Source of the DNA: Sphingopyxis sp. 113P3
GTDB taxonomy: Bacteria > Pseudomonadota > Alphaproteobacteria > Sphingomonadales > Sphingomonadaceae
Direction of reading: 5' to 3'
NCBI RefSeq assembly: GCF_001278035.1
Contig: NZ_CP009452.1
Coordinates: 88,501 to 152,500 of the forward strand
DNA: 64,000 bases
The position numbers and the translations under genes were made by a program. Under the pieces are notes generated by a model that was not told the origin of the DNA, made no database searches, and saw nothing but the letters and a program-made list of their open reading frames with translations. Below, in pieces: positions 36,550-45,802 of the stretch (positions are counted from its first letter, which is position 1; every line of letters starts with the position of its first letter).

Positions 36550-37836
36550 CTAAGCGGCCTCGAACCGAATCGGCAGCCGTTTCAGCCCACCCACGAATAC
36601 CGATTCAACCCGGGCGGGCTCACCGGCGAGCTCAACCGACTTCAGTCTCGGCAGCAATTCCTCCATCAATATCCGCATTTCCATTCGCGCGAGATGCTGG
36701 CCGAGGCACACATGGGCCCCGAAGCCGAAGGCAATCTGCTGATTCCTTGCGCGGTCGGGATCGAAGGTGAAGGGGTCGGCGAACACCGCCTCGTCGCGGT
36801 TTGCCGAGACATAGTTCAGCATCAACCAGTCGCCTTGGCGGATCGTCTGCCCGCCGATCTCCACATCTTCCTTGGCGCTACGCATGAAATGCTGCACCGG
36901 AGTCGACCAGCGGATTGCCTCTTCGATCAACCCCCCCTTGTCGCTCGCCGCATCGCGGAAGCGCGCGAAGAGCGCCGGGCACTTTGCAAGCTCCATCATC
37001 GCCCCTGCGGTCGATGCGCTCGTTGTATCGTGCCCTGCGGTCGCGACAATCATATAATAGCCCGCAAGCTCGCGGTCGGGGATCTGACCGCCATCGATCG
37101 TCGCATTGGCAATCACCGTCGCAATATCCTCGCGCGGGTTGGCGCGGCGGTCGGCGGTGAGGTTGCGGAAATAATTTTCGAAATCCGCGATCACATAATG
37201 AAGCATCGCGATCACCTGTTCGGTGCTCTTGACCGCCTCGCGCCCGCGATTGAGCTCAGGGTCGGTCGAGCCGAAAAGCTGCTGCGTCAGCATCAGCATC
37301 CGAGGCTCGTCCTCAGGCGGCACCCCCAGAATGTCCATGATCACGCGCAGCGGATAATGCGCTGCGACATCGCGCGCGAAATCGCACGTGTCGCCGAGCG
37401 AGAGCATATGATCGACTGTCTCGCGCGCGATCTCGCGGATCCGCTCTTCCACGATCCGCAGATTCTTGGGCATGAACCAACCTTGCGTCAGGAGGCGGTA
37501 TTTCATGTGATCCGGTGCGTCCATCTGCACGAGCGAGCGGATGAGGTGCCCGTCGCCCCCCGGCGTCGCGGCGCGCGCGAGCGCTTCGCCGTCGCGGTCG
37601 GTCAGCACCGTCGGGCGGATGCCGTTCGCAAAGCGCTGCGGGTCACGGCTGATCGCCATGATGTCGGCGTGCCGCGTGACGAGCCAGAAGGGATCGTGGG
37701 TCGGGTTTTCCGCGACCGCCAAGGGCGCGTTGGCGCGCGCCCAGGCCAATTGTTCGTGAAGCGGCTCCCACGCGGCATAGGCGGTGGGGTCGATGACCGC
37801 AGCGGCAACCTCTCCAGGCAATATAGGTTTTGTCAT
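36550..37836 (-). CDS. Cytochrome P450
   Basis: Soluble bacterial heme monooxygenase of 428 residues. The I-helix motif is AGHDTT, the ExxR pair is in EEAIRW, and the heme cysteine is C377 in FGFGAHVCLGQHLARME. The ATG at 37836 is the first in frame, with no strong ribosome site; a TTG six codons earlier is possible. The substrate cannot be told; the sequence resembles the class of bacterial P450s acting on terpenoid, alkyl or steroid compounds. No ferredoxin or ferredoxin reductase gene lies beside it, so its electron partners are elsewhere. Confidence 0.92.
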   Translation of the reverse strand: MTKPILPGEVAAAVIDPTAYAAWEPLHEQLAWARANAPLAVAENPTHDPFWLVTRHADIMAISRDPQRFANGIRPTVLTDRDGEALARAATPGGDGHLIRSLVQMDAPDHMKYRLLTQGWFMPKNLRIVEERIREIARETVDHMLSLGDTCDFARDVAAHYPLRVIMDILGVPPEDEPRMLMLTQQLFGSTDPELNRGREAVKSTEQVIAMLHYVIADFENYFRNLTADRRANPREDIATVIANATIDGGQIPDRELAGYYMIVATAGHDTTSASTAGAMMELAKCPALFARFRDAASDKGGLIEEAIRWSTPVQHFMRSAKEDVEIGGQTIRQGDWLMLNYVSANRDEAVFADPFTFDPDRARNQQIAFGFGAHVCLGQHLARMEMRILMEELLPRLKSVELAGEPARVESVFVGGLKRLPIRFEAA

Positions 37837-37974
37837 GAAACGAAACTGCCGCAAGAATGGCCGTCTGTCGAGCAGGATTGGACGCCCGTCGAATTGAGGC
37901 CGTGACGCCCCGGCATGCAGGGCCTAGGTCCCTGCAACATTATTGCCTCATTCTGGAATAACGGGGAAGCCACC

Positions 37975-40665
37975 ATGAAATCTGCCACGCGCAACCTGCT
38001 GCTCGCGACGCTGTCGTCGCTGAGCCTCGCCGCCGCTCCGGCGCTTGCCGAGGAGACATTCATGGCAGCTCCTGCGATCGCCGCCGGACCGCTGACTGAA
38101 AGCGTACCGAGCCAGCTCCCGCGGATCGCGCGCCCCTCGCATTACGACATTGCGGTCACGCCCGATGCGAGAGCGCTCACCTTTACCGGACGCGTCGCGA
38201 TCGACCTTGAATTATTCGAACGCTCGAACAGCATCACGATGAACGCGCTCGACCTCGGCTTTTCCGGTGCGAGCCTTTCCAAGGCCGACGGGTCGGACAA
38301 GGTGCCGCTTACCGCGACGCTCGATGCTGCGGCGCAGACGGTCACCTTCACGGCGCCTGCCGCACTCGTGCCCGGGAAATATACGTTGGCGGCGGATTAC
38401 AGCGGGGTCATCAACACCCAGGCGAACGGCCTTTTCGCGCTGGACTATCCCGACAAGGCGACCGGGCAGCCGCGCCGCGGCCTTTTCACCCAGTTCGAGG
38501 CGCCAGACGCGCGGCGCTTCGTGCCAAGCTTCGACGAGCCGAGCTACAAGGCGACCTTCACCCTGAGAGCGACGGTTCCCGCGGACCAGCTTGCGGTCAG
38601 CAACATGCCGGTTGAACGCGAAACCGCCGCCGCAAACGGTCTTAAGACCGTGCATTTCGGCACCTCGCCCACAATGTCCTCCTACCTCCTCTTTCTCGGC
38701 GTCGGCGATTTCGAGCGCTTGTCGAAGCAAAGCGAAAGCGGCGCCGAGGTCGGCATCGTGTCGCCGAAGGGCTCGGGCGAGCAGGCGCGCTTTGCACTCG
38801 ACAGCCTCGCGCCATTGCTCAGCTACTATAGCGATTATTTCGGCCAGCCCTATCCACTTCCCAAGCTCGACAATATTGCGGGGCCCGGCCAGTCGCAGTT
38901 CTTCGGCGCGATGGAGAATTGGGGCGCGATCTTCACTTTCGAGCGTATCCTCCTCGATGACCCCGCGATCACGAGCGAGGCGACACGGCAGGCGATATAC
39001 GGCGTTCAGGCGCATGAGGTCGCGCACCAATGGTTCGGTGATCTCGTGACGATGGCATGGTGGGACGATCTGTGGCTCAACGAAGGCTTTGCGAGCTGGA
39101 TGGCGACCAAGGTCACCGACCATTTCCATCCCGAATGGCAGCCGCTTCTTACCCGCGTGCACGGGCGCGAGAGTGCGATGAGCCTCGACGCTTATCGCAC
39201 GACCCACCCGATCCTGCAGACGATCCGGACGGTCGAGGACACCAACCAGGCCTTCGACGCGATCACCTACAAGAAGGGCGAGGCGGTCATCTCGATGCTT
39301 GAGGCCTATGCGGGTGAGGATGTGTGGCGCGGCGGGCTGCGCCGCTACATGGCTGCTCACCAATATGGCAACAGCCGCACCGACGATCTGTGGAACGCAA
39401 TCGAAGCCGCAGGCGCCAAGGGGCTCACCGCGATCGCGCACGATTTCACCGGCCAGGCTGGTATCCCGCTCATCCGCATGACGAGCAGCCAGTGCAAGGC
39501 CGGCGCCACTCTCATCGGCGTGACGCAGGGCGAGTTTTCGCGCGATCGCCGCACAAGCATCGACGACGAGGGGCGGCGCTGGCAGGTACCGATGCTCGTG
39601 CGGAGCATCGGCGGCGGGGAACAGCGCGTCATTGTTCGCGACGGCAAGGCCACGGTCAAAGTCGATCATTGCGGTGCCATCATCCTTAACGGCGGCCAAC
39701 TAGGCTATTTTCGGACCCTTTACACTCCTGAAGCTCTTGCCGCCCTGCGCAGCGCTTTCGCGCAAATCCAGCCGATCGACCAACTCGGCCTCCTCAACGA
39801 TAATTTTGCCCTCTCGATTGCGGGCTATCAGCCCATGGGGGCCGCGCTCGGTCTGCTTGCCGCGACGCCCCCCAATGCCAATCCCTATGTGCTGACCGAA
39901 GCGGCCAGCCGCTATGCGCAGCTCTACGGAGTCTTCAAGGGCGATGCCGCGACGCAGGCGGTGATCGCGGCGCGCGGCGCGGCGGCGCTGCGCCCGGCGC
40001 TGACCCGCCTCGGCTTCGATCCTAAGGATGGAGAACCGGCGCTCGACGCGGTGCTTCGCGCTGACGTGATTCGCGAGCTCGGCATGATGGGCGATATTGC
40101 GGTGCTCGGCGAAGCGCGCCGCCGCTTTGGACGTCTCGACAGCGATCCCAAGGCGCTTGACGGGCCCGCGAAGGGCCTGTGGCTCGATATCGTTGCAACC
40201 AATGCAGGCGCCGCCGACTGGGACAAGCTTCACCGCCTCGCGCAGGCAAGCAAGTCGGCGGTCGAACGCAGCATGCTCTATACGCTACTCGGCGCCGCGA
40301 AGGACGCGGCGCTCGCGCAGCAGGCACTCGACCTCTCGCTGACCGCCGAGCCCGGCCAGACGACAAGCGCCGCGATCATTGGCCGCGTCGCGGGTTACCA
40401 TGCCGACGCTGCTGTCGCCTTCGTCGAGGCGCACCAGGCCGAGGTCGACAAGCTGATCGACGCCTCCGCGCGCGTTCGCTTCCTTGCCAGCCTCGCGATG
40501 AACTCGGACGATCCCGCGATGATCGCGGCGCTTGAAGAAAAGGCTGCTGCTCTGCCTGCCGACGTGCGCAAACCCTATGAGCGCACGATCGCGGTGCTCA
40601 AGGAGCATGCCGAAAGCAGCCCCCGCATTAGAGCCGAAAGCAAGGCCTGGCTCGCGGGGCAATGA
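37975..40665 (+). CDS. Exported M1 family zinc aminopeptidase
   Basis: Metallo-aminopeptidase of 896 residues, removing N-terminal residues from peptides. The start at 37975 has GGGGAAG upstream and gives a signal peptide ending in ALAEE, so it is periplasmic. GAMEN (311-315) binds the substrate N-terminus. The zinc site is HEVAH (347-351) plus E370 in LWLNEGFA. The C-terminal helical ERAP1-like domain covers about 560-890. It is divergent from the P450 gene (138 bp) and convergent with the globin gene. Confidence 0.94.
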   Translation: MKSATRNLLLATLSSLSLAAAPALAEETFMAAPAIAAGPLTESVPSQLPRIARPSHYDIAVTPDARALTFTGRVAIDLELFERSNSITMNALDLGFSGASLSKADGSDKVPLTATLDAAAQTVTFTAPAALVPGKYTLAADYSGVINTQANGLFALDYPDKATGQPRRGLFTQFEAPDARRFVPSFDEPSYKATFTLRATVPADQLAVSNMPVERETAAANGLKTVHFGTSPTMSSYLLFLGVGDFERLSKQSESGAEVGIVSPKGSGEQARFALDSLAPLLSYYSDYFGQPYPLPKLDNIAGPGQSQFFGAMENWGAIFTFERILLDDPAITSEATRQAIYGVQAHEVAHQWFGDLVTMAWWDDLWLNEGFASWMATKVTDHFHPEWQPLLTRVHGRESAMSLDAYRTTHPILQTIRTVEDTNQAFDAITYKKGEAVISMLEAYAGEDVWRGGLRRYMAAHQYGNSRTDDLWNAIEAAGAKGLTAIAHDFTGQAGIPLIRMTSSQCKAGATLIGVTQGEFSRDRRTSIDDEGRRWQVPMLVRSIGGGEQRVIVRDGKATVKVDHCGAIILNGGQLGYFRTLYTPEALAALRSAFAQIQPIDQLGLLNDNFALSIAGYQPMGAALGLLAATPPNANPYVLTEAASRYAQLYGVFKGDAATQAVIAARGAAALRPALTRLGFDPKDGEPALDAVLRADVIRELGMMGDIAVLGEARRRFGRLDSDPKALDGPAKGLWLDIVATNAGAADWDKLHRLAQASKSAVERSMLYTLLGAAKDAALAQQALDLSLTAEPGQTTSAAIIGRVAGYHADAAVAFVEAHQAEVDKLIDASARVRFLASLAMNSDDPAMIAALEEKAAALPADVRKPYERTIAVLKEHAESSPRIRAESKAWLAGQ

Positions 40666-40683
40666 GCGCGGTGCCGCCGCCGC

Positions 40684-41139
40684 TCAGGCGGGGGTAGCCG
40701 CGCGGCCCCCGGGCATCGCGCTCTCCCATTCGGCAAGCGCGCGGCGGATCATGGCTTTCAGGATTTCGCCCTGCCGCCGCCATGCCGCGGCGTGGGCGCC
40801 CGTCCATGCTCGTCCCGCGGCGCGGCCGAGCTCATCTATCGCCAGGTCGATGAAGGCGTCATATTCGTCGGTCGGAAGCATGCCGTAATTGCGGTGCGTT
40901 GCGACAAGCTCGGCGACGAGAGGCCAGACCCAGCCTTCGTCAGTCGCGAGCCCAAAGAGGATCTGCAGCGTCTCGTCGGTCATGCGCCGTGACGCGGCGT
41001 CAAGGTTCAGAAAGGCAGGATGCCGCTCGGGGTAGGCGGAGAAAAAGCGCTCAAACAGCGTGTGGCGGATGTCGATCCCGGTCTCGGCGACGGCCGCGAG
41101 GGTCGCCTCCATCAGCGCGGCATCGGACCGCTCCTTCAC
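40684..41139 (-). CDS. Single-domain bacterial globin-like protein
   Basis: Protein of 151 residues that lines up along its length with Vitreoscilla-type hemoglobins: [20 protein letters not shown] against the A/B helices, F43 at the CD1 position, H82 (in ATHRNYG) at the proximal F8 position, and a G/H-helix part [20 protein letters not shown]. At the ligand side it differs: B10 is Phe29 rather than Tyr and E7 is Met53 rather than Gln. There is no reductase domain. The GTG at 41139 overlaps the TGA of the HerA-type gene (GTGA), so it is translated together with that ATPase. The alignment was made by eye; heme binding is inferred. Confidence 0.72.
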   Translation of the reverse strand: MKERSDAALMEATLAAVAETGIDIRHTLFERFFSAYPERHPAFLNLDAASRRMTDETLQILFGLATDEGWVWPLVAELVATHRNYGMLPTDEYDAFIDLAIDELGRAAGRAWTGAHAAAWRRQGEILKAMIRRALAEWESAMPGGRAATPA

Positions 41140-42728
41140 TTGAACAGGCCGCCCAATATTCCGCGCATCAGCTGACCGCCGAACTTGCCCGCCACCTGAC
41201 GTCCGATGCTTGTCGCAGCCGAGCGTGCCGCCGACTGGATCATCTTCTCCGCCATGCTGGGCTTCGCGGCTTCGCGCGCAGCCGCCTTTTCGAGGCGCAG
41301 CCGTTCCTTCTCTTCTGCCGCCTTGCGCTTCGCCTCTTCTTTTGCAGCGATCGCGGCCTGCTTGTCCGCTTCGGCCTTGGCTTTCGCCTCGGCGGCGGCC
41401 GCCTGCGCCTGCTCGGCCTTTACGGCGAGCAATTCTTCGGCGCTTTCGCGGTTGACCGGCGTGTCATATTTGTCGGCTACAGGCGAGATCGACTTGATGA
41501 TCGCGCGTTCCTTGGCATCGAGGGGGCCTGCCCGCGAGCAGGGTGCCTTGATAAGCGTACGCTCGACCGGTGAAGGCGCGCCGTCCGCCATCAGCAGCGA
41601 TACCAGTGCCTCGCCGACCTTGAGCTCGGTGATCTCGCGCGCGACATCGACCTTGGGATTGGGACGGAAGGTTTCGGCAGCCGCCCTCACTGCCTTCTGG
41701 TCGCGCGGCGTGAAGGCGCGCAGTGCGTGCTGGACGCGGTTGCCAAGTTGGCCTGCGACGTCCTCTGGAATATCGATCGGGTTTTGCGTCACGAAATAGA
41801 CGCCGACGCCCTTCGAGCGGATCAGCCGCACGACCTGCTCGATCTTGTCGGTCAGGGCCGGCGGCGCGTCGTCGAACAGCAGGTGCGCTTCATCAAAGAA
41901 GAAGACGAGCCTTGGCTTGTCGGGGTCGCCCACCTCGGGAAGCGTCTCGAACATCTCGGAGAGCAGCCAGAGCAGAAAGGTCGCATAAAGCTTGGGGCTC
42001 GCCATCAGCTTGTCGGCAGCCAGTATGTTGATATAGCCGCGCCCCTGATCGTCGCAGCGTATCATGTCCATGATGTCGAGCGCGGGCTCGCCAAAAAAAT
42101 GGTCGCCGCCCTGACTTTCGAGGCTGAGAAGCTGACGCTGGATTGTGCCGACTGTCGCTTTCGACACATGACCATATTTGGTGGTTAGCTGGTCGGCATT
42201 TTCAGCGCACCAGGCGAGCATTGCCTGCAGATCACCCATGTCGAGGAGCAGCAAATTCTGCTCGTCCGCGACGCGGAAAGCGATCGCAAGCACCCCTTCC
42301 TGCACGTCGTTGAGGCCCATCAGTCGCGCAAGCAGCAGCGGACCCATTTCGGATACGGTGGTGCGAACCGGATGGCCCTGTTCGCCGAACAGGTCCCAGA
42401 AAATGACCGGATTGTCGCGGTACGCCCAATCGGTGTCGCCAATCTCGGCCGCACGCTTTGCGAAGGCTTCGTGCGTCTTCGCCGTCGGGCTGCCGGCCAT
42501 CGCGATGCCGGACAGATCGCCTTTTACGTCGGCGACAAAAACCGGCACGCCGACCGCCGAAAAGCTCTCGGCAAGACCCTGCAGTGTTACCGTCTTGCCA
42601 GTGCCGGTGGCACCCGCAATGAGCCCGTGGCGGTTTGCGCGCTTCAGGACCAGTGCCTGCCGCGGGCCATCAGCGCCCCCGCCGCCAAGGCCGAGATAGA
42701 TTTCCGTCGCTTCGCCGCCTTCGCTCAC
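41136..42728 (-). CDS. HerA-like/DUF853 P-loop ATPase (YjgR family)
   Basis: FtsK/HerA-superfamily ATPase of 530 residues. Walker A is GATGTGKT (39-46), Walker B with DEAH is in [10 protein letters not shown] (273-282), and [20 protein letters not shown] is the sensor/arginine region typical of YjgR. A long charged Ala/Glu/Lys coiled coil runs from about 415 to 490, ending in a glycine-rich tail. The family is widespread, but its biological substrate is not settled. It is translationally coupled to the downstream globin gene. Upstream lies a 197-bp noncoding stretch and then the IS element. Confidence 0.9.
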   Translation of the reverse strand: MSEGGEATEIYLGLGGGGADGPRQALVLKRANRHGLIAGATGTGKTVTLQGLAESFSAVGVPVFVADVKGDLSGIAMAGSPTAKTHEAFAKRAAEIGDTDWAYRDNPVIFWDLFGEQGHPVRTTVSEMGPLLLARLMGLNDVQEGVLAIAFRVADEQNLLLLDMGDLQAMLAWCAENADQLTTKYGHVSKATVGTIQRQLLSLESQGGDHFFGEPALDIMDMIRCDDQGRGYINILAADKLMASPKLYATFLLWLLSEMFETLPEVGDPDKPRLVFFFDEAHLLFDDAPPALTDKIEQVVRLIRSKGVGVYFVTQNPIDIPEDVAGQLGNRVQHALRAFTPRDQKAVRAAAETFRPNPKVDVAREITELKVGEALVSLLMADGAPSPVERTLIKAPCSRAGPLDAKERAIIKSISPVADKYDTPVNRESAEELLAVKAEQAQAAAAEAKAKAEADKQAAIAAKEEAKRKAAEEKERLRLEKAAAREAAKPSMAEKMIQSAARSAATSIGRQVAGKFGGQLMRGILGGLFK

Positions 42729-42920
42729 TGTCCATTCCTTCCAAACCGGGCGTTAAGGGAAGGTCTAGAGCGGAGCGTCGCAGCGGGCAATCGGCAAAGC
42801 CGCGAAGCGCGGTGTTGGAAATGGGCAGATGAGCGCTGCGTGCTCCCCCATCCCTCGGAAGGCTGCGTCGCTGCCAGGGCTTCGCCGCAACGCGACGGGG
42901 AGGCGCGAAAGTTCCGCATA
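42729..42920. other. Noncoding stretch between the HerA gene and the IS
   Basis: No gene is supported here. It should hold the promoter for the HerA-globin pair. From 42844 to about 42902 there is a possible folded element: CTCCCC pairs with GGGGAG outside an inner GTCGC / GCGAC pair. This is the old intergenic region that the IS has separated from the rlpA start. Confidence 0.4.
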
Positions 42921-42925
42921 GGCCC
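42921..42925 (+). repeat. Target-site duplication, left copy
   Basis: GGCCC immediately before the left inverted repeat of the IS, matching GGCCC at 44057-44061. Confidence 0.8.
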
Positions 42926-42951
42926 TGACCGGGTCCAGACACATTTGAGAC
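42926..42951 (+). repeat. IS left terminal inverted repeat
   Basis: A 26-bp end that matches the right end at all but a few positions, with one single-base gap. Both ends share CCGGGT, CAG and TGAGAC blocks. Confidence 0.8.
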
Positions 42952-43021
42952 GCGAGGCTTGAGAAAGACTCGGGGGTCTTCGAAGCTGAGGTTGCAACAC
43001 ACCAGCTGAAGGAGACCCCCG

Positions 43022-44047
43022 ATGCAAGTATTTCACCTGCCAGGCCGCGTTAGCAGAACCGCCCAGTTGATGTCTCGCCTGATCGGCGCGAAAGCCCCCG
43101 ATAGCGAAGCGGCGATCAGGCGAGACATTGTTCATCGCTGGCGGCAGGCCATCCGCGAAGGGCTCTGCGCCGCTGCCGCGGCGAGGGCCGTGGGTGTCCC
43201 GCGCGCAACCCTCTACCGCTGGGAGAAGCGGCCCGAGCCGCTGAGCCGAAGGCCACTGCGGGTGCGCCAGCCGCGCTGGTCGCCAGCACTCGCCGAAGCG
43301 GTCGAGGAACTGCGGCTCGACAACCCCATGTGGGGCAAGCGCAAGATCGCCGTGCTGCTCGCCCGCGAAGGCTTCATGACCTCCGTCTCGACGGTCGGGC
43401 GCATCCTTCGAAGACTCGTCGCCAGAGGAGCAGTCGTCCCCGTGCCCCTGCTGCGCAGAAAACCCGGAGGACGCCGCTTCCGCTACAACAACAAGGAACG
43501 ACACGCCCGTCGCCTGCCCAAAGGCCTCAGGCCATCGCTCCCAGGCCAGCTGGTCCAGATCGACACGCTCTTCATCAACATCCGACCCGGCAAGGCGATC
43601 AAGCACTTCACAGCCTATGATCCCGTCGCAAAGTGGACCCTCGGCAAGGTCGCCGCCAGCGCCACCGCCACCAATGCCACCGCCCTCCTCGACAAGCTCA
43701 TCGCCGAAGCACCCTTCCCGATCACCGGTATCCAGGTCGACGGCGGCTCCGAGTTCAAGGCTGAGTTCGAGACCGCCTGCCAAATCCGCGGCCTCCCGCT
43801 CTTCGTCCTCCCTCCCAAAAGCCCCCAACTCAACGGCGCCGTCGAACGAAACCAGGGATGCTGGCGATACGAGTTCTACGAATCCTACGACCTGCCCCAT
43901 CGCATCGATCAATTACAGCCATTCGTCGATGCCTTCGCACACCGCTTCAACCACGTCAGGCCACACGAGGCTCTCGACATGAAAACCCCCGCCGAGTACC
44001 TCCAGTCCATCAGCTGCGGAAATCTCCAGCAGTCTCATATGTACTGA
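43022..44047 (+). CDS. IS481-family transposase
   Basis: DDE transposase of 341 residues. An N-terminal helix-turn-helix (CAAAAARAVGVPRATLYRWE) recognises the ends. The integrase core shows the first Asp in LVQIDTLF, the second in QVDGGSEF, and the catalytic Glu in NGAVERNQG, followed by FNHVRPHEALDMKTPAEYL, which is very typical of integrase-core transposases. AGGAG lies 9 bp before the ATG. The frame is intact, so the element is probably active. Confidence 0.9.
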   Translation: MQVFHLPGRVSRTAQLMSRLIGAKAPDSEAAIRRDIVHRWRQAIREGLCAAAAARAVGVPRATLYRWEKRPEPLSRRPLRVRQPRWSPALAEAVEELRLDNPMWGKRKIAVLLAREGFMTSVSTVGRILRRLVARGAVVPVPLLRRKPGGRRFRYNNKERHARRLPKGLRPSLPGQLVQIDTLFINIRPGKAIKHFTAYDPVAKWTLGKVAASATATNATALLDKLIAEAPFPITGIQVDGGSEFKAEFETACQIRGLPLFVLPPKSPQLNGAVERNQGCWRYEFYESYDLPHRIDQLQPFVDAFAHRFNHVRPHEALDMKTPAEYLQSISCGNLQQSHMY

Positions 44048-44056
44048 ACCCGGACA
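44032..44056 (-). repeat. IS right terminal inverted repeat
   Basis: The right end, reverse complement of the left end with several mismatches. The transposase stop codon (44045-44047) lies inside it. Confidence 0.8.
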
Positions 44057-44061
44057 GGCCC
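44057..44061 (+). repeat. Target-site duplication, right copy
   Basis: GGCCC directly after the right inverted repeat, identical to 42921-42925. Confidence 0.8.
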
Positions 44062-44097
44062 TTTATTCCCCGCCCTTGCACCTCTACGATCGCATCG

Positions 44098-44661
44098 ATG
44101 CGGCGGGCTCCGACGATCCGATGGACAAGCATGGGCGTGGCGGCCTTGATGCTGTCGGCCTGTGCCGGTGGAAATTTCAGGCCGGTTAGCGACACCCCCG
44201 TGCGCATCGGTCAGCCCTATTCGGTTCGCGGAGTCACCTATGTGCCCGCCGCCGCGCCCGCCTATGACGCACTTGGCTATGCGAGTTGGTACGGCAACGA
44301 ATCGGGCAATCGCACAGCAAATGGCGAGAAATTTCACGCAGGCTGGATCACCGCCGCGCACACGACACTGCCGCTGCCGACCTATGTCGAGGTAACCGCG
44401 CTCGACAGCGGGCGGCGGATCCTGGTGCGGGTGAACGACCGCGGGCCCTTTTTGCGCGGGAGGATTATCGACTTGTCGCGCGGCGCGGCTGAGGAACTTG
44501 GCATCCGGGCGCAGGGCCATGCGCCGGTGCGCGTGCGGCGGGTGGAGCCTTCGGAGAAAGACCGCAAGCGCCTGCGCAGTGGAAAGCCCGCGGCGGCGTT
44601 ACCCCGCGTGCCCGAGCGCGAATTGCAGCAACTTCGAACACAGCTCGCGCAAGGCCGCTGA
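44098..44661 (+). CDS. rlpA: RlpA-like septal/rare lipoprotein with DPBB domain
   Basis: Predicted lytic transglycosylase acting on peptidoglycan lacking stem peptides. It has 187 residues with a lipoprotein signal ending LSAC. The double-psi beta-barrel has GYASWYGNESGNRTANGEKF and VRVNDRGPF, then IDLSRGAA, the family hallmark. There is no SPOR domain. The ATG at 44098 has no clear ribosome site; a second ATG at 44131 still leaves the lipobox. The IS lies only 36 bp upstream of the start and has cut off whatever promoter was further out. Confidence 0.9.
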   Translation: MRRAPTIRWTSMGVAALMLSACAGGNFRPVSDTPVRIGQPYSVRGVTYVPAAAPAYDALGYASWYGNESGNRTANGEKFHAGWITAAHTTLPLPTYVEVTALDSGRRILVRVNDRGPFLRGRIIDLSRGAAEELGIRAQGHAPVRVRRVEPSEKDRKRLRSGKPAAALPRVPERELQQLRTQLAQGR

Positions 44662-44678
44662 GCGCGACCGGAATGCTT

Positions 44679-45089
44679 CTAGATTTTCTCGTTCGGGAAG
44701 AAACGCGCGACGACTTCGCTCGCAAGACGGGCGGGGCGGAGCGTCTTGGCGTCGATGCAGCACCAGCTCGACTTGACCTCAGCCAGCACGTCCTCGCCGC
44801 GCTTGATCACCGTGTCATAAAAGGCGCGCGCGCCCTGAACCTTTTCAAGAATCACCGTCGCAATCACGCGGTCATCGAGGAAGGCGGGGCGGCGATAGGT
44901 GATCTCGTGTTTTAGCGCGACCCACAGATGCTGCGCGACCGCCTCGGGCGGCGCGATCTTGCGCCAGTGGGCGAGTACGGCCTCCTGCACCCAGCTCAGA
45001 TAATGGGCGTTGTTGACGTGCCCCATGAAGTCGATCTGATCGGGGGCGACGGTGATCTTGTGGTCGTGCGGGGTTGCGGCGGCGGTCAT
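44679..45089 (-). CDS. Acyl-CoA thioesterase, 4HBT/YbgC-like hotdog protein
   Basis: Hotdog-fold thioesterase of 136 residues. QIDFMGHVNNAHYLSWVQEA contains the catalytic Asp and the HVNNxxY motif of the 4-hydroxybenzoyl-CoA/YbgC group. Substrate unknown. The ATG at 45089 has no Shine-Dalgarno; instead a perfect inverted repeat sits directly upstream (45093-45110). Convergent with rlpA. Confidence 0.87.
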   Translation of the reverse strand: MTAAATPHDHKITVAPDQIDFMGHVNNAHYLSWVQEAVLAHWRKIAPPEAVAQHLWVALKHEITYRRPAFLDDRVIATVILEKVQGARAFYDTVIKRGEDVLAEVKSSWCCIDAKTLRPARLASEVVARFFPNEKI

Positions 45090-45092
45090 GAC

Positions 45093-45110
45093 GTTGACAC
45101 TAATGTCAAC
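45093..45110. promoter_or_regulatory. Palindromic operator candidate at the thioesterase start
   Basis: GTTGACA-CTAA-TGTCAAC, a perfect 7-bp inverted repeat with a 4-bp spacer, placed 4 to 21 bases upstream of the thioesterase ATG. Both strands contain TTGACA, a perfect -35-like hexamer. Its size and symmetry fit a TetR- or MarR-type dimer site; no regulator gene is adjacent. Confidence 0.5.
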
Positions 45111-45222
45111 AGAATGTGACGGAAAGATGAAATTTCAGATTCTTTCGGTGATCGCACGGCAACATCAAAGATCGTCAGGAAGGGCCAGAATCCCGGGGCA
45201 GGATGCCCGAGCCTATGCCTGC

Positions 45223-45693
45223 TCAGCCCCGGCCCCGATAGGGGGGGACGCCCTGGTCAGGGAGCCATAGGCCGGCGGGCGGCGGGCCCGATTGCCAGAA
45301 GACGTCGATCGGAATGCCCCCGCGCGGGTACCAATAACCGCCGATGCGCAGCCATTGCGGCCGCATTTCGTCGAACAGGCGTCGGCCGATGCCCACGGTG
45401 CAATCCTCGTGGAAGCCTGCATGGTTGCGGAACGAGCCGAGAAAGAGTTTCAGGCTCTTCGATTCGACAATCGTCTCGTCGGGCGCATAGTCGATCACGA
45501 GATGCGCGAAATCGGGCTGACCCGTCACCGGGCAGAGTGAGGTGAATTCGGGCGCGGCAAAGCGCACGAGATAGAGCTCGCCGCGGCGGGGATTGGGCAC
45601 ATAGTCGAGAACGGCGGCCTCGGGTGAGGCAGGAAGTTCGCTCGATTGGCCAAGATGTTTGGGCGCAAGGGGGGGATGGCTGGAATCACTCAT
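45223..45693 (-). CDS. queF: NADPH-dependent 7-cyano-7-deazaguanine reductase
   Basis: Reduces preQ0 to preQ1 in queuosine tRNA modification. At 156 residues it is the short, unimodular form. The catalytic Cys54 and Asp61 are in [16 protein letters not shown], and ESKSLK (77-82) is the NADPH-binding QueF motif. No other queuosine genes are in the window. A 109-bp gap separates it from the divergent membrane-protein gene. Confidence 0.94.
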   Translation of the reverse strand: MSDSSHPPLAPKHLGQSSELPASPEAAVLDYVPNPRRGELYLVRFAAPEFTSLCPVTGQPDFAHLVIDYAPDETIVESKSLKLFLGSFRNHAGFHEDCTVGIGRRLFDEMRPQWLRIGGYWYPRGGIPIDVFWQSGPPPAGLWLPDQGVPPYRGRG

Positions 45694-45802
45694 GGAAACC
45701 GTCTAGTGCGGCGCGCGGTCGCTGTCATCCGTCGATGGCCGGCCGGGTTCAGCACCCGTTCAAGGTGCGGACCGAAAGAAATGATCGGGCCCCGGGCTAG
45801 AG

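Larger units (their letters stand above)
42926..44056 (+). mobile_element. Complete IS481-family insertion sequence, 1131 bp
   Basis: The element is bounded by imperfect terminal inverted repeats. The left end begins TGACCGGGTCCAG and continues through ACATTTGAGAC (42926-42951). The right end, read in reverse complement, begins TGTCCGGGTTCAG and continues through ACATATGAGAC (44056-44032). A 5-bp duplication, GGCCC, flanks it. One intact transposase gene fills the inside. Intact ends, an intact gene and a perfect duplication point to a recent insertion. Confidence 0.88.
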
